Below, piece after piece: positions 39,668 to 51,200 of a stretch of 64,000 bases of DNA; position 1 is the first letter of the stretch; each line of letters opens with the position of its first letter. This stretch comes from Syngnathus acus (Eukaryota; Chordata; Actinopteri; Syngnathiformes; Syngnathidae). Location of the stretch: contig NC_051089.1 in the NCBI RefSeq assembly GCF_901709675.1, forward strand, positions 15,985,976-16,049,975, in the 5' to 3' direction. A model generated the notes under the pieces. The model was given only the letters and a program-made list of their open reading frames with translations. It did no database searches and had not been told where the DNA came from. The translations under genes and the position numbers were made by a program.

Positions 39668-42600
39668 TCACTTCTTCTCAGGAGCCTCAGCTCCAGCTTC
39701 CAGTGTGGGCGGAGCCTCCTTGGCCTCTCGATGAGCGGGAAACACCTCCCATGGTGTGTTCAGGTCAAACTTTCTAAACTCCTGTGAGAGCTCCACCGGC
39801 TCCGCTACTACACGCTTCAGTTCGTCGTCGTAGCGCACCTGGCAGAAAGACAGGATCAATTATTGGACAATTGTGAAATAAAAATGTGTCTTTGTCCTCT
39901 CTATTATACTGCTAGATCTTTGAGGCTAAAGTAGCTATATTTTAGTTTTTAATTTCACAGCTGGGATGGCTGTGATTTTATGCAATCTCCCACTGCTTAT
40001 AAAGAATGCAAATGAATGAAATTTTACAAAACAATTATTTTTATTTTTTTTTTAAATACAAACCATTTTGTTTCTCTCTTGCGTGCAAAGGTTTTATGAT
40101 GGCAACGATTTTACTTAACATTATTTCCTCTGAGTACTTGGGAGATTCCATTGTATTAAAAGGAAGTCACCTCAACATATCCTGATAGAGGGAAGTCTTT
40201 CCTGAAAGGATGCCCCTCAAAGCCGTAGTCGGTCAGAATGCGTCGCAGGTCAGGGTGGTTGGCAAAAAATACACCATACATGTCCCAAACCTTCACGTGA
40301 CAACCACAAACGTGCAGTTTGGTAAATCGGTGATGAGTACGTTTGGCATTGGCATTGAGTAGTTTTTGACTCACCTCCCGCTCATACCAGTTGGAAGCTA
40401 AGAAGACTGGAACAGTAGAATCCACTGGCGTGAGTTCATCCGTATATGTTTTAACTCGAATACGAGAGTTGTAGCGTAGTGACAGAAAATTGTACACAAT
40501 CTGAAAACCAACACACAACACAAAAAAAATTGTTTCTTCTAGTTGTGGCACATATCTAAAGTCATACTGCCTATAGCATGCAGATTGGGAGGGTGGGGTT
40601 TGCTTGCTTCCAAAGTGCAATTTGTATTGACAATTGTCAAAGCAATCAATTGTCAAGCATATTCAGCAATATGCATTGTACTGCTCAGTCCTACTCCTTG
40701 CAATATTTGCCGTATCACTGACATTATGAGATCTTTGTTTGAGAAAAAAAAAAGGTTCTTATTTACGCAAAAAGCAAAATAAAAACTGCTGTACCTCAAA
40801 GCGGTTCTGCCTTGTAGGAATGTCGACAGCTGTTAGGTCGATCATGTTTCTGAACTGAGCGTTGGTGTGGTCCTTCAGGAATGTCAGCACAGGGATCACG
40901 CCATCAGGATGGATCATCACCTCCAGCTCATTAAAAGACGTCACCTAAACACACACTTTCGCAATCAGAACACTACTGAACTGGGCTGTTCAGTCGTACA
41001 ATTGAACAGATGTCTTTATCTGAGAGCCAAAAAGAAGTCTGCACGTTCGGGAGTGTTATTTATTCAGGCTCTGGAATGCCCTGCCCAGTGACATCAGAGC
41101 AACGAGCTCAGTAGAAATATTCAAGAAAGGATTAAATACTTATTTATACACGCTTGCAATTTGTTAAACTACAATTTTACTATGGCTTCTACTCTATCTG
41201 CTGCCCTCTCCTTCGCAGCTTGGGGAAGGGGTGAGCTGATGACCGAACTAAAAGTTGCTGTCCGGGACGCTCTGAAGTGGACCAGTTCCTCGCTAGCGCT
41301 GCCATGATGACCGACGGCGTCTTCCTGGAGCGCTTCTTCTGATTAAATAGACTTCTACACTTCTTTATTCCATATCGTTTCGTATTACATTGAGAGCTAA
41401 ATGTTGCCCACTCGCAACCCAATGTTGCAGCCTGGTCCTATCTGCGGTCCCTTCTTAAGGGTTCTCATCTTTCCCCAGTCGGGGTTTTTCCTTGCCCTTC
41501 TGGAGGTCAGGGATGTCATTAATAATAGTGGCCATATGTGTAAAACACTAAGACTTCATCGATGTCTCATTACATTTGCCCATATGGTCTCCATACAGTA
41601 TTGTCCCATGTAACCATACTCTTGGATCAGAGTGCATTTACTGTTGCATTGAACAGACCTGAACCTGCTGAACGTATTTGGGCATCATCTCAGCCACGTA
41701 CTCCCCAAACGCTGTCAGCTGGTTATGAGTGACTGCATCCTTAGGCCGCACAGTGGCTGCAGAGAAAATGCAAAGAAGTTGGAAAATGTTCATAAGCGTT
41801 CACACATCGTCCTCCAACTTCACAGACAGAACTTGCTCTTATAATTAAACACTAACAGAATATTTCAAATTAGTTCTGCTTTAAATGCATAATTTGAAAA
41901 AATATTTACATCGTTTGTATTATATAACTAATTGCATAACCCCTAACAATACGCTGCAGTTATCTGTTTACAACCAAGTTCTGTTTCTACTGAAGCGAGA
42001 TAAATACTGCCCTGGCCTTCTTCTGCTACAGGACAGCATTAACAATCTCCAAATGTCATATGCTGGGACAACCACAAACTGATGCCCATTTCGAAATCAC
42101 ACTTTCAGCATGTTCAGTGATTTCCTAACGCGCTGTCAAAAGCAGTGCGTTCCAGCAGTACTTACGTTTTGTCTCAGCAGTGGAACTCTGCAATCTACTC
42201 TGCTGCAGCAGACATGAAGACCTTGCAACTGGACACATTAGAAGGCAAAGTAAATACGTGTATTGTACACATTATTCTCCTAGACTGTAGCACCAGCAAG
42301 ACGCAGTGAACTTTGACAGCCTGTGTTCACTAGAATTGAATAGGACAGGAGCGCCCTAACACTAACGGAACAACACAATCATAAGCGAATTCAAAATTGC
42401 CCCCAAAATCGATGACTTAACGCGTCATGTTAAGTCAACATGCAGTGCGCAGACGAAAACCATATGAAGCTGTGTTGCTAGCATTAGCTAGCTCGAAGGT
42501 CAAATCTCGTGACATGTGGCAGTAATACTTGACTGTAACATTTACCAGTAGCACACTCAAACCAAAATCCTTTAGTGGCGTTTCGTCTTCAAGAGCCCAT

Positions 42601-42676
42601 CATTGTGTACTGTTAACTTACTGTTGTAATTGCGTCCAAGACCTCCACGGACAAAGCGAAACAGGGACGCAGCCAT
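39668..42676 (-). CDS. ndufs3: NADH:ubiquinone oxidoreductase core subunit S3 (complex I 30 kDa)
   Basis: Exons: 42676-42622, 42228-42166, 41756-41659, 40944-40795, 40500-40375, 40290-40171, 39838-39668; 260 residues (human 264). Core subunit of the matrix arm of mitochondrial complex I, near the quinone site. The basic, serine-rich N-terminus ([16 protein letters not shown]) fits a mitochondrial presequence. The family signature is intact across the exon 5/6 join: [20 protein letters not shown] followed by [20 protein letters not shown]. The C-terminus ends GAEAPEKK. For exon 2, only the acceptor at 42229-42230 keeps the frame; one 7 nt further in does not. The start context CAACATGGCTGCG resembles a YY1-type element. 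The intron 41658-40945 holds a LINE 3' fragment. Confidence 0.98.
41020..41600 (+). repeat. LINE 3' fragment in an ndufs3 intron
   Basis: From 41072 the plus strand reads [20 protein letters not shown] and on to [10 protein letters not shown] and a stop, the standard C-terminal end of CR1/L2/Rex1-type reverse transcriptases. The 3' region with CCCAGTCGGGGTTTTTCCTT then GCCCTTCTGGAGG is typical of a fish LINE 3'UTR. Inserted opposite to the gene. Confidence 0.7.
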
Positions 42677-43455
42677 GTTGACTCAGTGGTCGCTCTTTTC
42701 GTGTGAGTTTAACCTCTATCGCCACCTAGTGGACTGGGTGATGAATGAGTAATAGTCTTGCGAGTCCCAAGTTACTGTGATGTCAAACAAAACAAAAACA
42801 ACAAATAAAACACACACACACGCACGCACACACACTTTTTAAATTAAAAGCTACTTCTACTGACTCATGTAAAAGGCTACATTAAACATACATTACATTA
42901 TCAGATTCATTAAAGGCATACTAATGTATCTGATCACACTACTGCAGTTAAATGAACACAATTAGGCAGCATTTTGATATTTTATTCATGAAACAATGGC
43001 AGTATTTCAAACTACACACTAAACAATAGGAAATGTGAAAACATTAAAAAAAATGCACTGTTGTGCGTAAAACTGTTGTGTATAAAATATTAAAGGAAAT
43101 CCCTTTTGAATTCACTCGAGACATTTTGAAAGGTATATATGACTGATGTTCCATTTAATAACTTGAATTACTTCACCCCTCAAAACAAAATATATTTTTC
43201 AGACTGCAAAGCAAAAACCACCAGGATAAGAATCTTTCAATATATGTTCATTTTTTGCTGTACAGTATTGGATTAACAACTAAAAATATGACCAATGCAG
43301 TAAAACTTTGAAAATGGTGATTTAAAAAAAAAAAAAAAAGTTCTAAATAATTATGCTCTCTTGCCACGGAGTGTACAAAACGGTACCAAGAGGAGACCAA
43401 AACCAAAAGACCAATATTAAGTATGGCCGAGTCAATCTGTCCAGCAGTCGGTGCT
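42677..43455. other. Interval between ndufs3 start and ptpmt1 stop
   Basis: About 780 bp in which ptpmt1 ends and ndufs3 begins on the same strand. It holds the ndufs3 promoter, a short CA-rich run at 42811-42834 and the ptpmt1 3'UTR. AATAAA (minus strand) at 42981-42986 is the likely ptpmt1 poly(A) signal. Confidence 0.5.
42981..42986 (-). terminator. Candidate poly(A) signal of ptpmt1
   Basis: AATAAA on the minus strand, about 470 nt past the ptpmt1 stop and about 300 nt upstream of the ndufs3 start codon. Confidence 0.4.
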
Positions 43456-46400
43456 TCACCTCTGTTGGGAAGGAGCACACACCTGCAGATGGTATTTCCT
43501 CAGCATCTCCAACTGGGCCGTATGCACCATAATGTGGGGCCGGATAGACGCCAATTTCAGACATGCTTCCTCAGGGGTCCAACAGTGGAGCTGTCAGCAA
43601 ACAAAGCAATCAAAATCAAACAGCTAACAGAAAGAAAAAAACAATCAGACTTCAAGAATAGAAAGAATATTTTTTTCCGTCATACGCCCTGAGTTTTGGA
43701 AATGAAATGTCACTATTTGACTACCATACTTTCAACAGTAGTTGTTGGTAAGATGCTAGTCTGCTGCCTGTGGTCTTCAACAAGGTTTCAAAAAGTTCAT
43801 GTTATCTTTTTAAATGAAATCCTGAAGGGTGCGGTTTACATCAAAGTTGTGTTTTCAAGACACACACATAACCCATACTTGTTTACAAATTGAAACATAC
43901 GTAGTCTCCATGATGATGATGATGATTATTGTTTCTATCCAAATATAGAGGCCATAAGCACAAAATAATCAGATTAAAAACCGAGAAAAAGAGAAAAATT
44001 CCTCACCATTATTCCTGTGTTTAGTCATAGTCATGCATACTGGTGGGGGCACAAACTATTTGTTTTTGAGTGTCCCTATTACCCCTTTTTTATCATTTGA
44101 GCAGAAACATGTATTACCTTAAAAATCTTCAATTTGTAAACAAAAATGCAAAAAGAAAAATATGAAAGCAAACATGTAAACTTCATGTTTTCTCAGATTC
44201 ATAAGAAATTCTGAACTGACCCGTATGAGGTATGCAGCAGCTAGTGTGGCACTGCGGGAACGTCCGGCCTTGCAGTGAACATAAACGCTGTTTCCCTTCT
44301 CTCTGTGTCTCAAAGCAAACTCAACTCCTCGGTGCAGATTCTCTAAAGTAGGAACACCGATAAGATCCACCGTGCTCAGCCTCAGTTGCTCCACCCCAGC
44401 AGCCTGCCACTCCTGCCACACAACACAAGTATACATTACATTTACATCTAAAAAATGATTTTGACTATCATGAAACGGTGCAATATTACACCATCACTTA
44501 TTTCAAATAGTGAAACTACATATTCGATGCTGCTAATGGGTTGAAATATTTCACATTCTGTGTAATGACTCTACACTGAGGTCACAAACCTTTGGACAAG
44601 GCCCTGGCCTCCGGGCTGAAGGTCGATTGAGTGTTTGAATAGATGAAAAGCATAAAAAAAACGATGACTTGCTTTTCAGTGTTTAGCTGCTACAATACAG
44701 ATGGGGAAAGAAGTCTCTGGGTCGGAAGATTCTCTCACGACTAGAGATGCACCGATCCGATATCTGGATCGGATATCGGCCCCGATATCAACAAAATTGA
44801 TGGATCGGGTATCGGAAAATGCAGCCGATCTGTGAGCCGATCCTTTCCTTAATCTATTGGGACGCGGGCTACGTCATACGTCAGCAGCACGTGTGCCGCG
44901 GGACACGTCATACGTCAGCAGCACGTGTGCCGCATGCCACGAGAGTTTTCTAAACAAACGCAAACATGGAGCGAACGAAAGAGTCAGCTGTGTGGAGGTA
45001 CTTTAAACTGAACACGCCAACTAGCTCGACGGCAGTTTGTAATGTCTGCAAAGCTAATGTTGCCAGGGGTGGTGGTAGTACTGCCAGTTATAGTACTAGT
45101 ACTAAGCGGAGCTTGTTTTCAGGGAGCACTTCTCATTGCTGCTTAAATGAGCATTTAGAGCATCAATAGGTCATGAGTGATGTGGAACGGCACCTCATGT
45201 TTACATGTTTACTATTTATTTTAATATTTGGTTACTGTGTGCTTGATCACCCTTTCTATATTTGCCCAGTGCAGTTTCAGCTGCAACATTTGTATTTTTT
45301 TTTAAGAAGTTTGTATCCTAATTTACTTGAATTTAAATGCTAATACACTTTATTGCTGCTGTTGCACAATTTTTGTTGCAAATAAATAGTTCATTGCATT
45401 AATCTGCTTTATCTTGTTACATTTTGTCTTAGGAATGAACTGTGTAGTCATGCCTGATGCCATTGCCTTTAGTCTTTTCTGTTCCACATGTAGAGGTATG
45501 TAGCTTGTTAAGTCAACCATAATATCGGATCGGTATCGGGTATCGACCGATACGCAAAGCCACGGCATCGGTATCGAAACTGAAAAAGTCGGATCGGTGC
45601 ATCTCTACTCACGACGTAAAGCGTTTCGAATTATTACAGCTTCGATGTCGATCGGATTTTGAATGAAGGGCCAATCCATTTCTGGGAGGAGATGGGTAGG
45701 AACTCTGAGTCTCTTGTAGTAAACCTGCCAGCGAGCAAGTTACCGCAGTAACTGACCCAGAGTCTAAGTTGCCTCGCTTTCTGGAATGGATAACTCAGAG
45801 TTTCCCTCATTTTAGGGTTAACTTACTCAGAGTTTTCACATAACCCGCTTTCTGGTTCACAACTCACAAAATAAACACAGGGACTGTTAAACTTTGCATT
45901 CAGGCAGAACAGCCCTTGTGTCAACCTCTGACATGCTCCAAGATAAACACAGTCCTTTTGAGTGTCATTTGTGTTCCTTCAACTAACAAATAAGACTTTT
46001 TGATGAACTCACCTCCGCAGAGTTACAAAAGTATTTGGTCTCATAGTTCTCATTCATTGTTATAACTCCTCGGACGTTTTCAGAGTCCACCAACTGAAAG
46101 ACAAAGAAAATTCACTTGTTCAGAAAGATATATTTCTACTGTTGTAAATTTGTGATAACCTCTAAATGTATGCAAATACATTAAAACCGTACAGACTCTT
46201 TTAGACTAAATACTTGCCCTTAAAGCCAAGAGTTGAATAGAAATATATACAATATTATCTATTTTATTAAATATGAAGTCATTTAGTAGGCATTTTCGCT
46301 AATCTGATCACTGTGGTCTGTGAGAAACATAAAATCGCTACAATTTGAAAAGGCCAGCATAGTGTACAGTATTTTGTATTTACTAGGTTTGCCTCAAAAG

Positions 46401-46659
46401 GATGCAGTACGGAATTATTTCCGCATATCTATCTATCTATCTATCTATCTGGTGAGGTTCAGTTACAGAAAAATAGAGGATTAATTACTTTACAGAAAAA
46501 GAGAAGCCATACCTGTTTGGTCATGGATCTGAAGGGCAGTGCTCCAAGCAGGACCGTTTCATCCACACGGTTAAACCACCTCCGTGAAGACACCTTCTCC
46601 ATGATGACATTGTAGGCGAGTGTAGGGTAAAAGAACAGTCTTGCTAAAACTGCAGACAT
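43456..46659 (-). CDS. ptpmt1: Mitochondrial protein tyrosine phosphatase 1 (PGP phosphatase)
   Basis: Exons: 46659-46513, 46093-46013, 44412-44221, 43590-43456; 184 residues (human 201). A dual-specificity-fold phosphatase anchored at the matrix face of the inner mitochondrial membrane; it dephosphorylates phosphatidylglycerophosphate in cardiolipin synthesis. The CX5R P-loop is VHCKAGRSRSA, with catalytic Cys123 and Arg129; Asp92 in STVDLIG is the likely general acid. The substrate-selecting EEYE motif of the family is ENYE here (64-67). The N-terminal MSAVLARLFFYPTLAYNVI is a hydrophobic/basic mitochondrial signal. An in-frame ATG at 46731 would add 24 residues (MHHSCVLPKYTG); I prefer 46659 by family length. 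Intron 2 (44413-46012) holds a hAT element. An ETS site ACTTCCGGG lies upstream at 46783-46791. Confidence 0.97.
44742..45607 (+). mobile_element. hAT element with residual BED zinc-finger start, exact 8-bp TSD
   Basis: 866 bp, flanked by CTCACGAC on both sides (44734-44741 and 45608-45615). Ends TAGAGATGCACCGATCCGAT and, on the other strand, TAGAGATGCACCGATCCGAC. From 44966 a short frame reads MERTKESAVWRYFKLNT and then AVCNVCKANVARGG, the first part of a BED finger as in hAT transposases; it loses homology before the finger's histidines and stops at 45167. It is an internally deleted, non-autonomous copy in ptpmt1 intron 2. Confidence 0.92.
46424..46450. repeat. (TATC)n microsatellite
   Basis: About six TATC units, in ptpmt1 intron 1. 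Confidence 0.85.
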
Positions 46660-48248
46660 GATTAAATTACTCGGTCTGAACGTGATTTTCTTCAACCCGG
46701 TGTATTTCGGCAGCACACACGAGTGATGCATTAATGTTGAGACGGTGGCCCGCCCCCACTTTGTTGTTCCGGTTGTAGTTTAACTTCCGGGTAGCCCCTG
46801 CAAAATAAAGATCATTTAGTCTTATTTTTCCTATTTAATTAAAAATCTAAAATTCTTTTTATAATAGCTTGTCAGAAAAAGGGAAACTTCCTGATTTTGA
46901 AGTGAAGTGCGACATTTTAAACCTGTTATCATTTATGTTTAAGTTGCAATGGGTTTTAACATTATTTAGAAAGAAATTAGGTCAGATGAGAACGCTTGAT
47001 AAATTGACACCGAATTTAACCACAAAGAAATGGCGTAAAGATAATGTTACTAAAAAGAATTTGTTTTTGCTCATGCATTTGGTTGCTGACAAAGCTAAAT
47101 TATAAAAGCTATCATGGAGCACAAATAAAACACCCCCAGAGGCTTGTACAGTTAAGTGCACTCAAGTCCCACTTTGATTTAAAAAAAAAAAAAAAAAAGA
47201 TGTAGCAGAGGGAAAATAAATAGTCATACACGAGGAAGTGTTCTATTGTCATTTGCTCCGTAATTTATTTACACCACATCCACCTCACATTTCAGAGGTG
47301 CAGGGTTGGGGCCATCCTGTGTGGAGTTTGCATGTTCTCCCTATCCCTGCGTGGATTTCCTCTGGGTACTCAGGTTTCCCCCCACATTCCAAAGCCATGC
47401 CTGGTTGGCCGGTTGACCACTTCAAATTGGCCATAGGTGTGACTGGCGGCCAGTTCAGGGTGACCCTACCTACTGCCAAAGACTGTTGGGATAGGCCCCA
47501 GTACGCCCACAACCCTTGTGAGCATAAGCTGTTTGGAAGACAACGAACGACGTGAAATACTGTTAGTTCATGTATACAAAGTGAGACACATCTTTTATAT
47601 TTAGACGATGGTTTACAGGTCACTTTAACTATTCTGTCTTTTGTAAAAGCACTGTTATAGGACATATTTACATTTTAATAGGCTATTCAGCTTGTCCAAA
47701 AAACAACATTAGGAAAAGAAACAAAACAGTCGGTAAAAAAAATTAATACATGTACACACATTCATTCATAGATTGCAAACAGTTGGGAAAAATTCAAATG
47801 GAACAGTGTGTACAACTCCAGAATGAATTGGGAAAATGTTTACAAAAAAGTGCGAATATTTATACATTTGATTTGTAACCTTTACATTGCACAATTTCAC
47901 AAAGTTCATTGCTTAAACTTCAGTTTGTAAAAGAAAATAACACCAACAGTAAAAAGACAAGGTAGCGTTACTATAACTTATGTTTCTCTGTTGACAGTGA
48001 CAGACTAGGCAAACGTGTATGATAGCAGGGCTACTAATTAACCACATTAACTTCACTTAATGAAATAGTGTCACAATATATTGAGAAATGTGTATAAAGT
48101 AAAAAAAAAAGAAGAAGAAACAAAAACAAACATTTTTAAAATTGGTTGAACTTATAACGGAAAAAAAACACTAAACACTGGTGGAGTTCATCAAAGTAAA
48201 ACATAATTGCGTATTTATAGTGGAGGTATCATGTCCAAAGGTGAGAGG
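46660..48248. other. Interval between ptpmt1 start and prc1 stop
   Basis: Holds the ptpmt1 promoter (ETS-like sites 46769-46791), an AT-rich stretch whose open frame at 46869-47105 resembles no family I know, an A run at 47180-47198, a SINE at 47293-47549 and the prc1 3'UTR. Confidence 0.5.
47293..47549 (+). repeat. SINE with L2-like tail
   Basis: GTGTGGAGTTTGCATGTTCT at 47320, GGTGTGACTGGCGGCCAGTT, then TGTTGGGATAGGCCCCAGTA and a GTTTGGAAGACAACG tail. The tRNA-like head is mostly missing. Confidence 0.75.
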
Positions 48249-51200
48249 TCAAAGTTTGGTGATGGTAGAGTTCAGGATGTGCTGCTGGATCTTTGGGTTA
48301 GAAGCTTTGGACAAGTCTCGCTGTCAAAAAAGCAAAACAGGACAATATTTAGAACCAAGAAAGAAACAAGTCATTATCATGCCCCTTTTTCTGTTGCAAG
48401 GAATGTACAGTGTGATCTTAAAATATTCACTTTCTCTGTGTGGAAAAAAGGTCTTTATGAATTTGCTGGATGACTGATGAGTTAATCTGGAGGCAGCATT
48501 TATTGCCACACATCCCAAAACAAAGTTAGATAGAATAATAAACACTGGAGGGTAAGTTAAAGTCCAAGCATTAAAAACTAACCCTTTATAATTGTACATC
48601 CTCACTTGTGAGACGTTTTACACATTGCACTTGGTTTGGAGGCAGGGCACTTAATGGAATGGGCAAGAAACATTTTGATAGCCTGTTGGAGCATTTGAGC
48701 CAAGCCATGAGAGACAACCTTTGCAAAGTTTCTTGACCTCAAAACACGAATACACAAATAAATCAATATCCTCTTTCAAGCTGCTTTCACCTAGTCACTG
48801 ATATCACTCAGCCACAATCTGGCATACTGAGATGTCATCACAGTGCATTAAGGTTAATTAAGTTAGGACTTTTTTTTTTTAATGTCTGATTGTTGTAGTT
48901 AAGTGAACTACTGCATTGTTTTTACACTGACCGTTGAGAATGTTAAAAAGCTTCAGACAATCTCTATACACTTGACGCAAAATAAAACACTGTATTTTAA
49001 CAATATCATTCGGTATAGTGTAAGAACCGTATGTCGTTTTCCAAGACATGGTATTACTACAGCATGCCAGATGAAGGATATTTTTCAGACAAAAGAGCAT
49101 GCTTTAATTGACAGACATGAGATATACATACTCAAAGGGATTTGTTGGAGTCACTCAAGGAATGACGAGAGAGTTAGGGGAAAGAAAAAAAAAAACATTA
49201 AGACAACGGTCAATTACCACAAACTCCGAATACGTGCTGGCAACAGAGTTAAGGCTGATGTCACACTGCCGATGAGGAGAGGCCACCAACACACCACCAA
49301 CAGGGGTTCCCCTTAAATGGGTGTCATTCTCTTTGTTACAGTTCTTCACAAGTGGATGGGGAGGTTTACTACCAATCCTTAGTGCAGGACCCTGAAAGAG
49401 ACACATTCACCAGTCAGTCACAAAAGAGAAGCCGTTTGGGACATATTGCATGTCAGGATTAAATCTCAATCACTGAAACTACACACGGCACTGAATTCTG
49501 CATTCTAGTCTAGTTTTAGAAAAGAAAAACTCATGACATTTTAGAAAATTGTATTTTTGACTCTTTTCAACAATGCCATTCTATTTAAATCCCAAAGGAA
49601 GCAAAGCCAAATCCGATTGGTGCCTCATAGCCAAAAAATACATCCATTTCAGACGTAGAGACTGTGATTTGAATTATGTTCAACATATTTTCCACACTTT
49701 ATGCTTCATGTTTCGAGCGCGATTAAATTATTGTCTATACTGTTTCTCAAAATAACTGCAGCTTCACGGCAGTCACTCTCCCTCCCAAGCGGTCTGTGCG
49801 CCTGTTTGCGCGGAGCGCATGGTGACGACCAAAATCGGACACTGATCTGGCTGCTCAGACTGCGCTCGCATTGCAAAAAATATAAAAGTGGCCCATTTCG
49901 GATTTAAAAACAAAACAAAAATCAGAATCGAAATTTTTGTACTTAAAAAATGTCCGAAAAAACTATTGGCCCCCGAGGCCCCTTCACTTTATCAAATCTG
50001 TCCCTCCTTGCAAAAGGTTTGGACACCCATGCACTACACTAACCAGGGGGAGATCATGCCGAGCCAAACCAAAGCGAATCGCGATTGCGCATGAATCTCC
50101 TGTTGCATTGTGGTCCAGTACACAATACTAAAGTTTTGTAAACCCTCCCCAATACTAACGCTACATAAACCTTTTCCTTAATAACCATTCCCATACTGTT
50201 CTGTGTATGTATTGTACCTTTACAGTAAATAAAATAAACACGTAAGATTGTCATGTGTCCCGACTTCTCGTGCACCGGTTGGTGCTTCTTCCCTTACGCA
50301 TGGCCGTATACTGCCTCCTGTGCTTGAACTCAGACACGTCCGCAGTGACGCACATTGCTCAGAGGCACGCCCGCACTATCAGCGCTCATTGCCACTGTCG
50401 CAACTCTTTTTGCACGCCGGTGCTTAAACTTCGCACACAGCTGGCTGACGCGCTTCTCGTGCTTGTCCGCAGTGACGCACATTGCTTCAAACTACACCTG
50501 GCACTATTAGCATGTATTTAAACGCCGTTCTCCAGTCACTCATAAATTTGCGAAATATGGAATCCGCTATAGATGAAGCGCAAAGTGGCGAGGGGTTACT
50601 GTAACTAAATATCAGATACAGGTTGCATTTGGGCAAAAAAAGAACTGAGGAGCAGTGTGAACAGATTTAGTTTTCCAGCACCTGCATTTAAAAAAAAAAA
50701 ATCTCAATTCTTTCCACCAACCTTGTTAGGAGTTAAAGGCGTCCTTGCCCGTGGCCGTGCCACCGGTGAACGACAGACAGTTCCACCACAGGCAGAACGC
50801 ATCGTGCTGTTGGGTGTGGCCATAGAAGTACTGGACGTGGCATTCTGAGAATGAGAGGCAAAATTTCGGATTCAAAAAACAAATGACCACTAAGCTAATA
50901 CCACAACAGAAGCACTGGAGGAAAACATATGCTTTTTTTTTTACCATCCCTCGTGATTTGTAAGGTTTAAGGTGGCCCAGCATTCTGCGCTTGGTGGTTT
51001 GTACGGCTGTTCCATACAACATATCCTCCTCAGTCTGCTTGCTTTTCTTCAGTTGCTGTTCCGAATTTGAAAAGAAGAATGTCAAATCATGCAGAAGCAA
51101 ATCAGTTTTGCATATAGTTAACATGCTTACCCTTTCTAGTTTTTCTCTTTCCTTCTCTGCGAGATGCAGCTCCCACTGTTCCTCCACATACTGAAGAAAC

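Noticed and set aside
43901-43940. Short GATGAT run as a possible regulatory repeat
   Set aside because: Too short and ordinary; a common intronic simple repeat.
46869-47105. A lysine-rich 78-codon frame downstream of prc1
   Set aside because: No homology recognised and AT-rich context; the region is intergenic with a SINE close by.
50255-50521. An 88-codon frame in prc1 intron 12 that might be a coding exon
   Set aside because: Cysteine/histidine-rich by chance from GC-rich duplicated sequence, without splice signals; the exons at 50722 and 49391 already join in phase.
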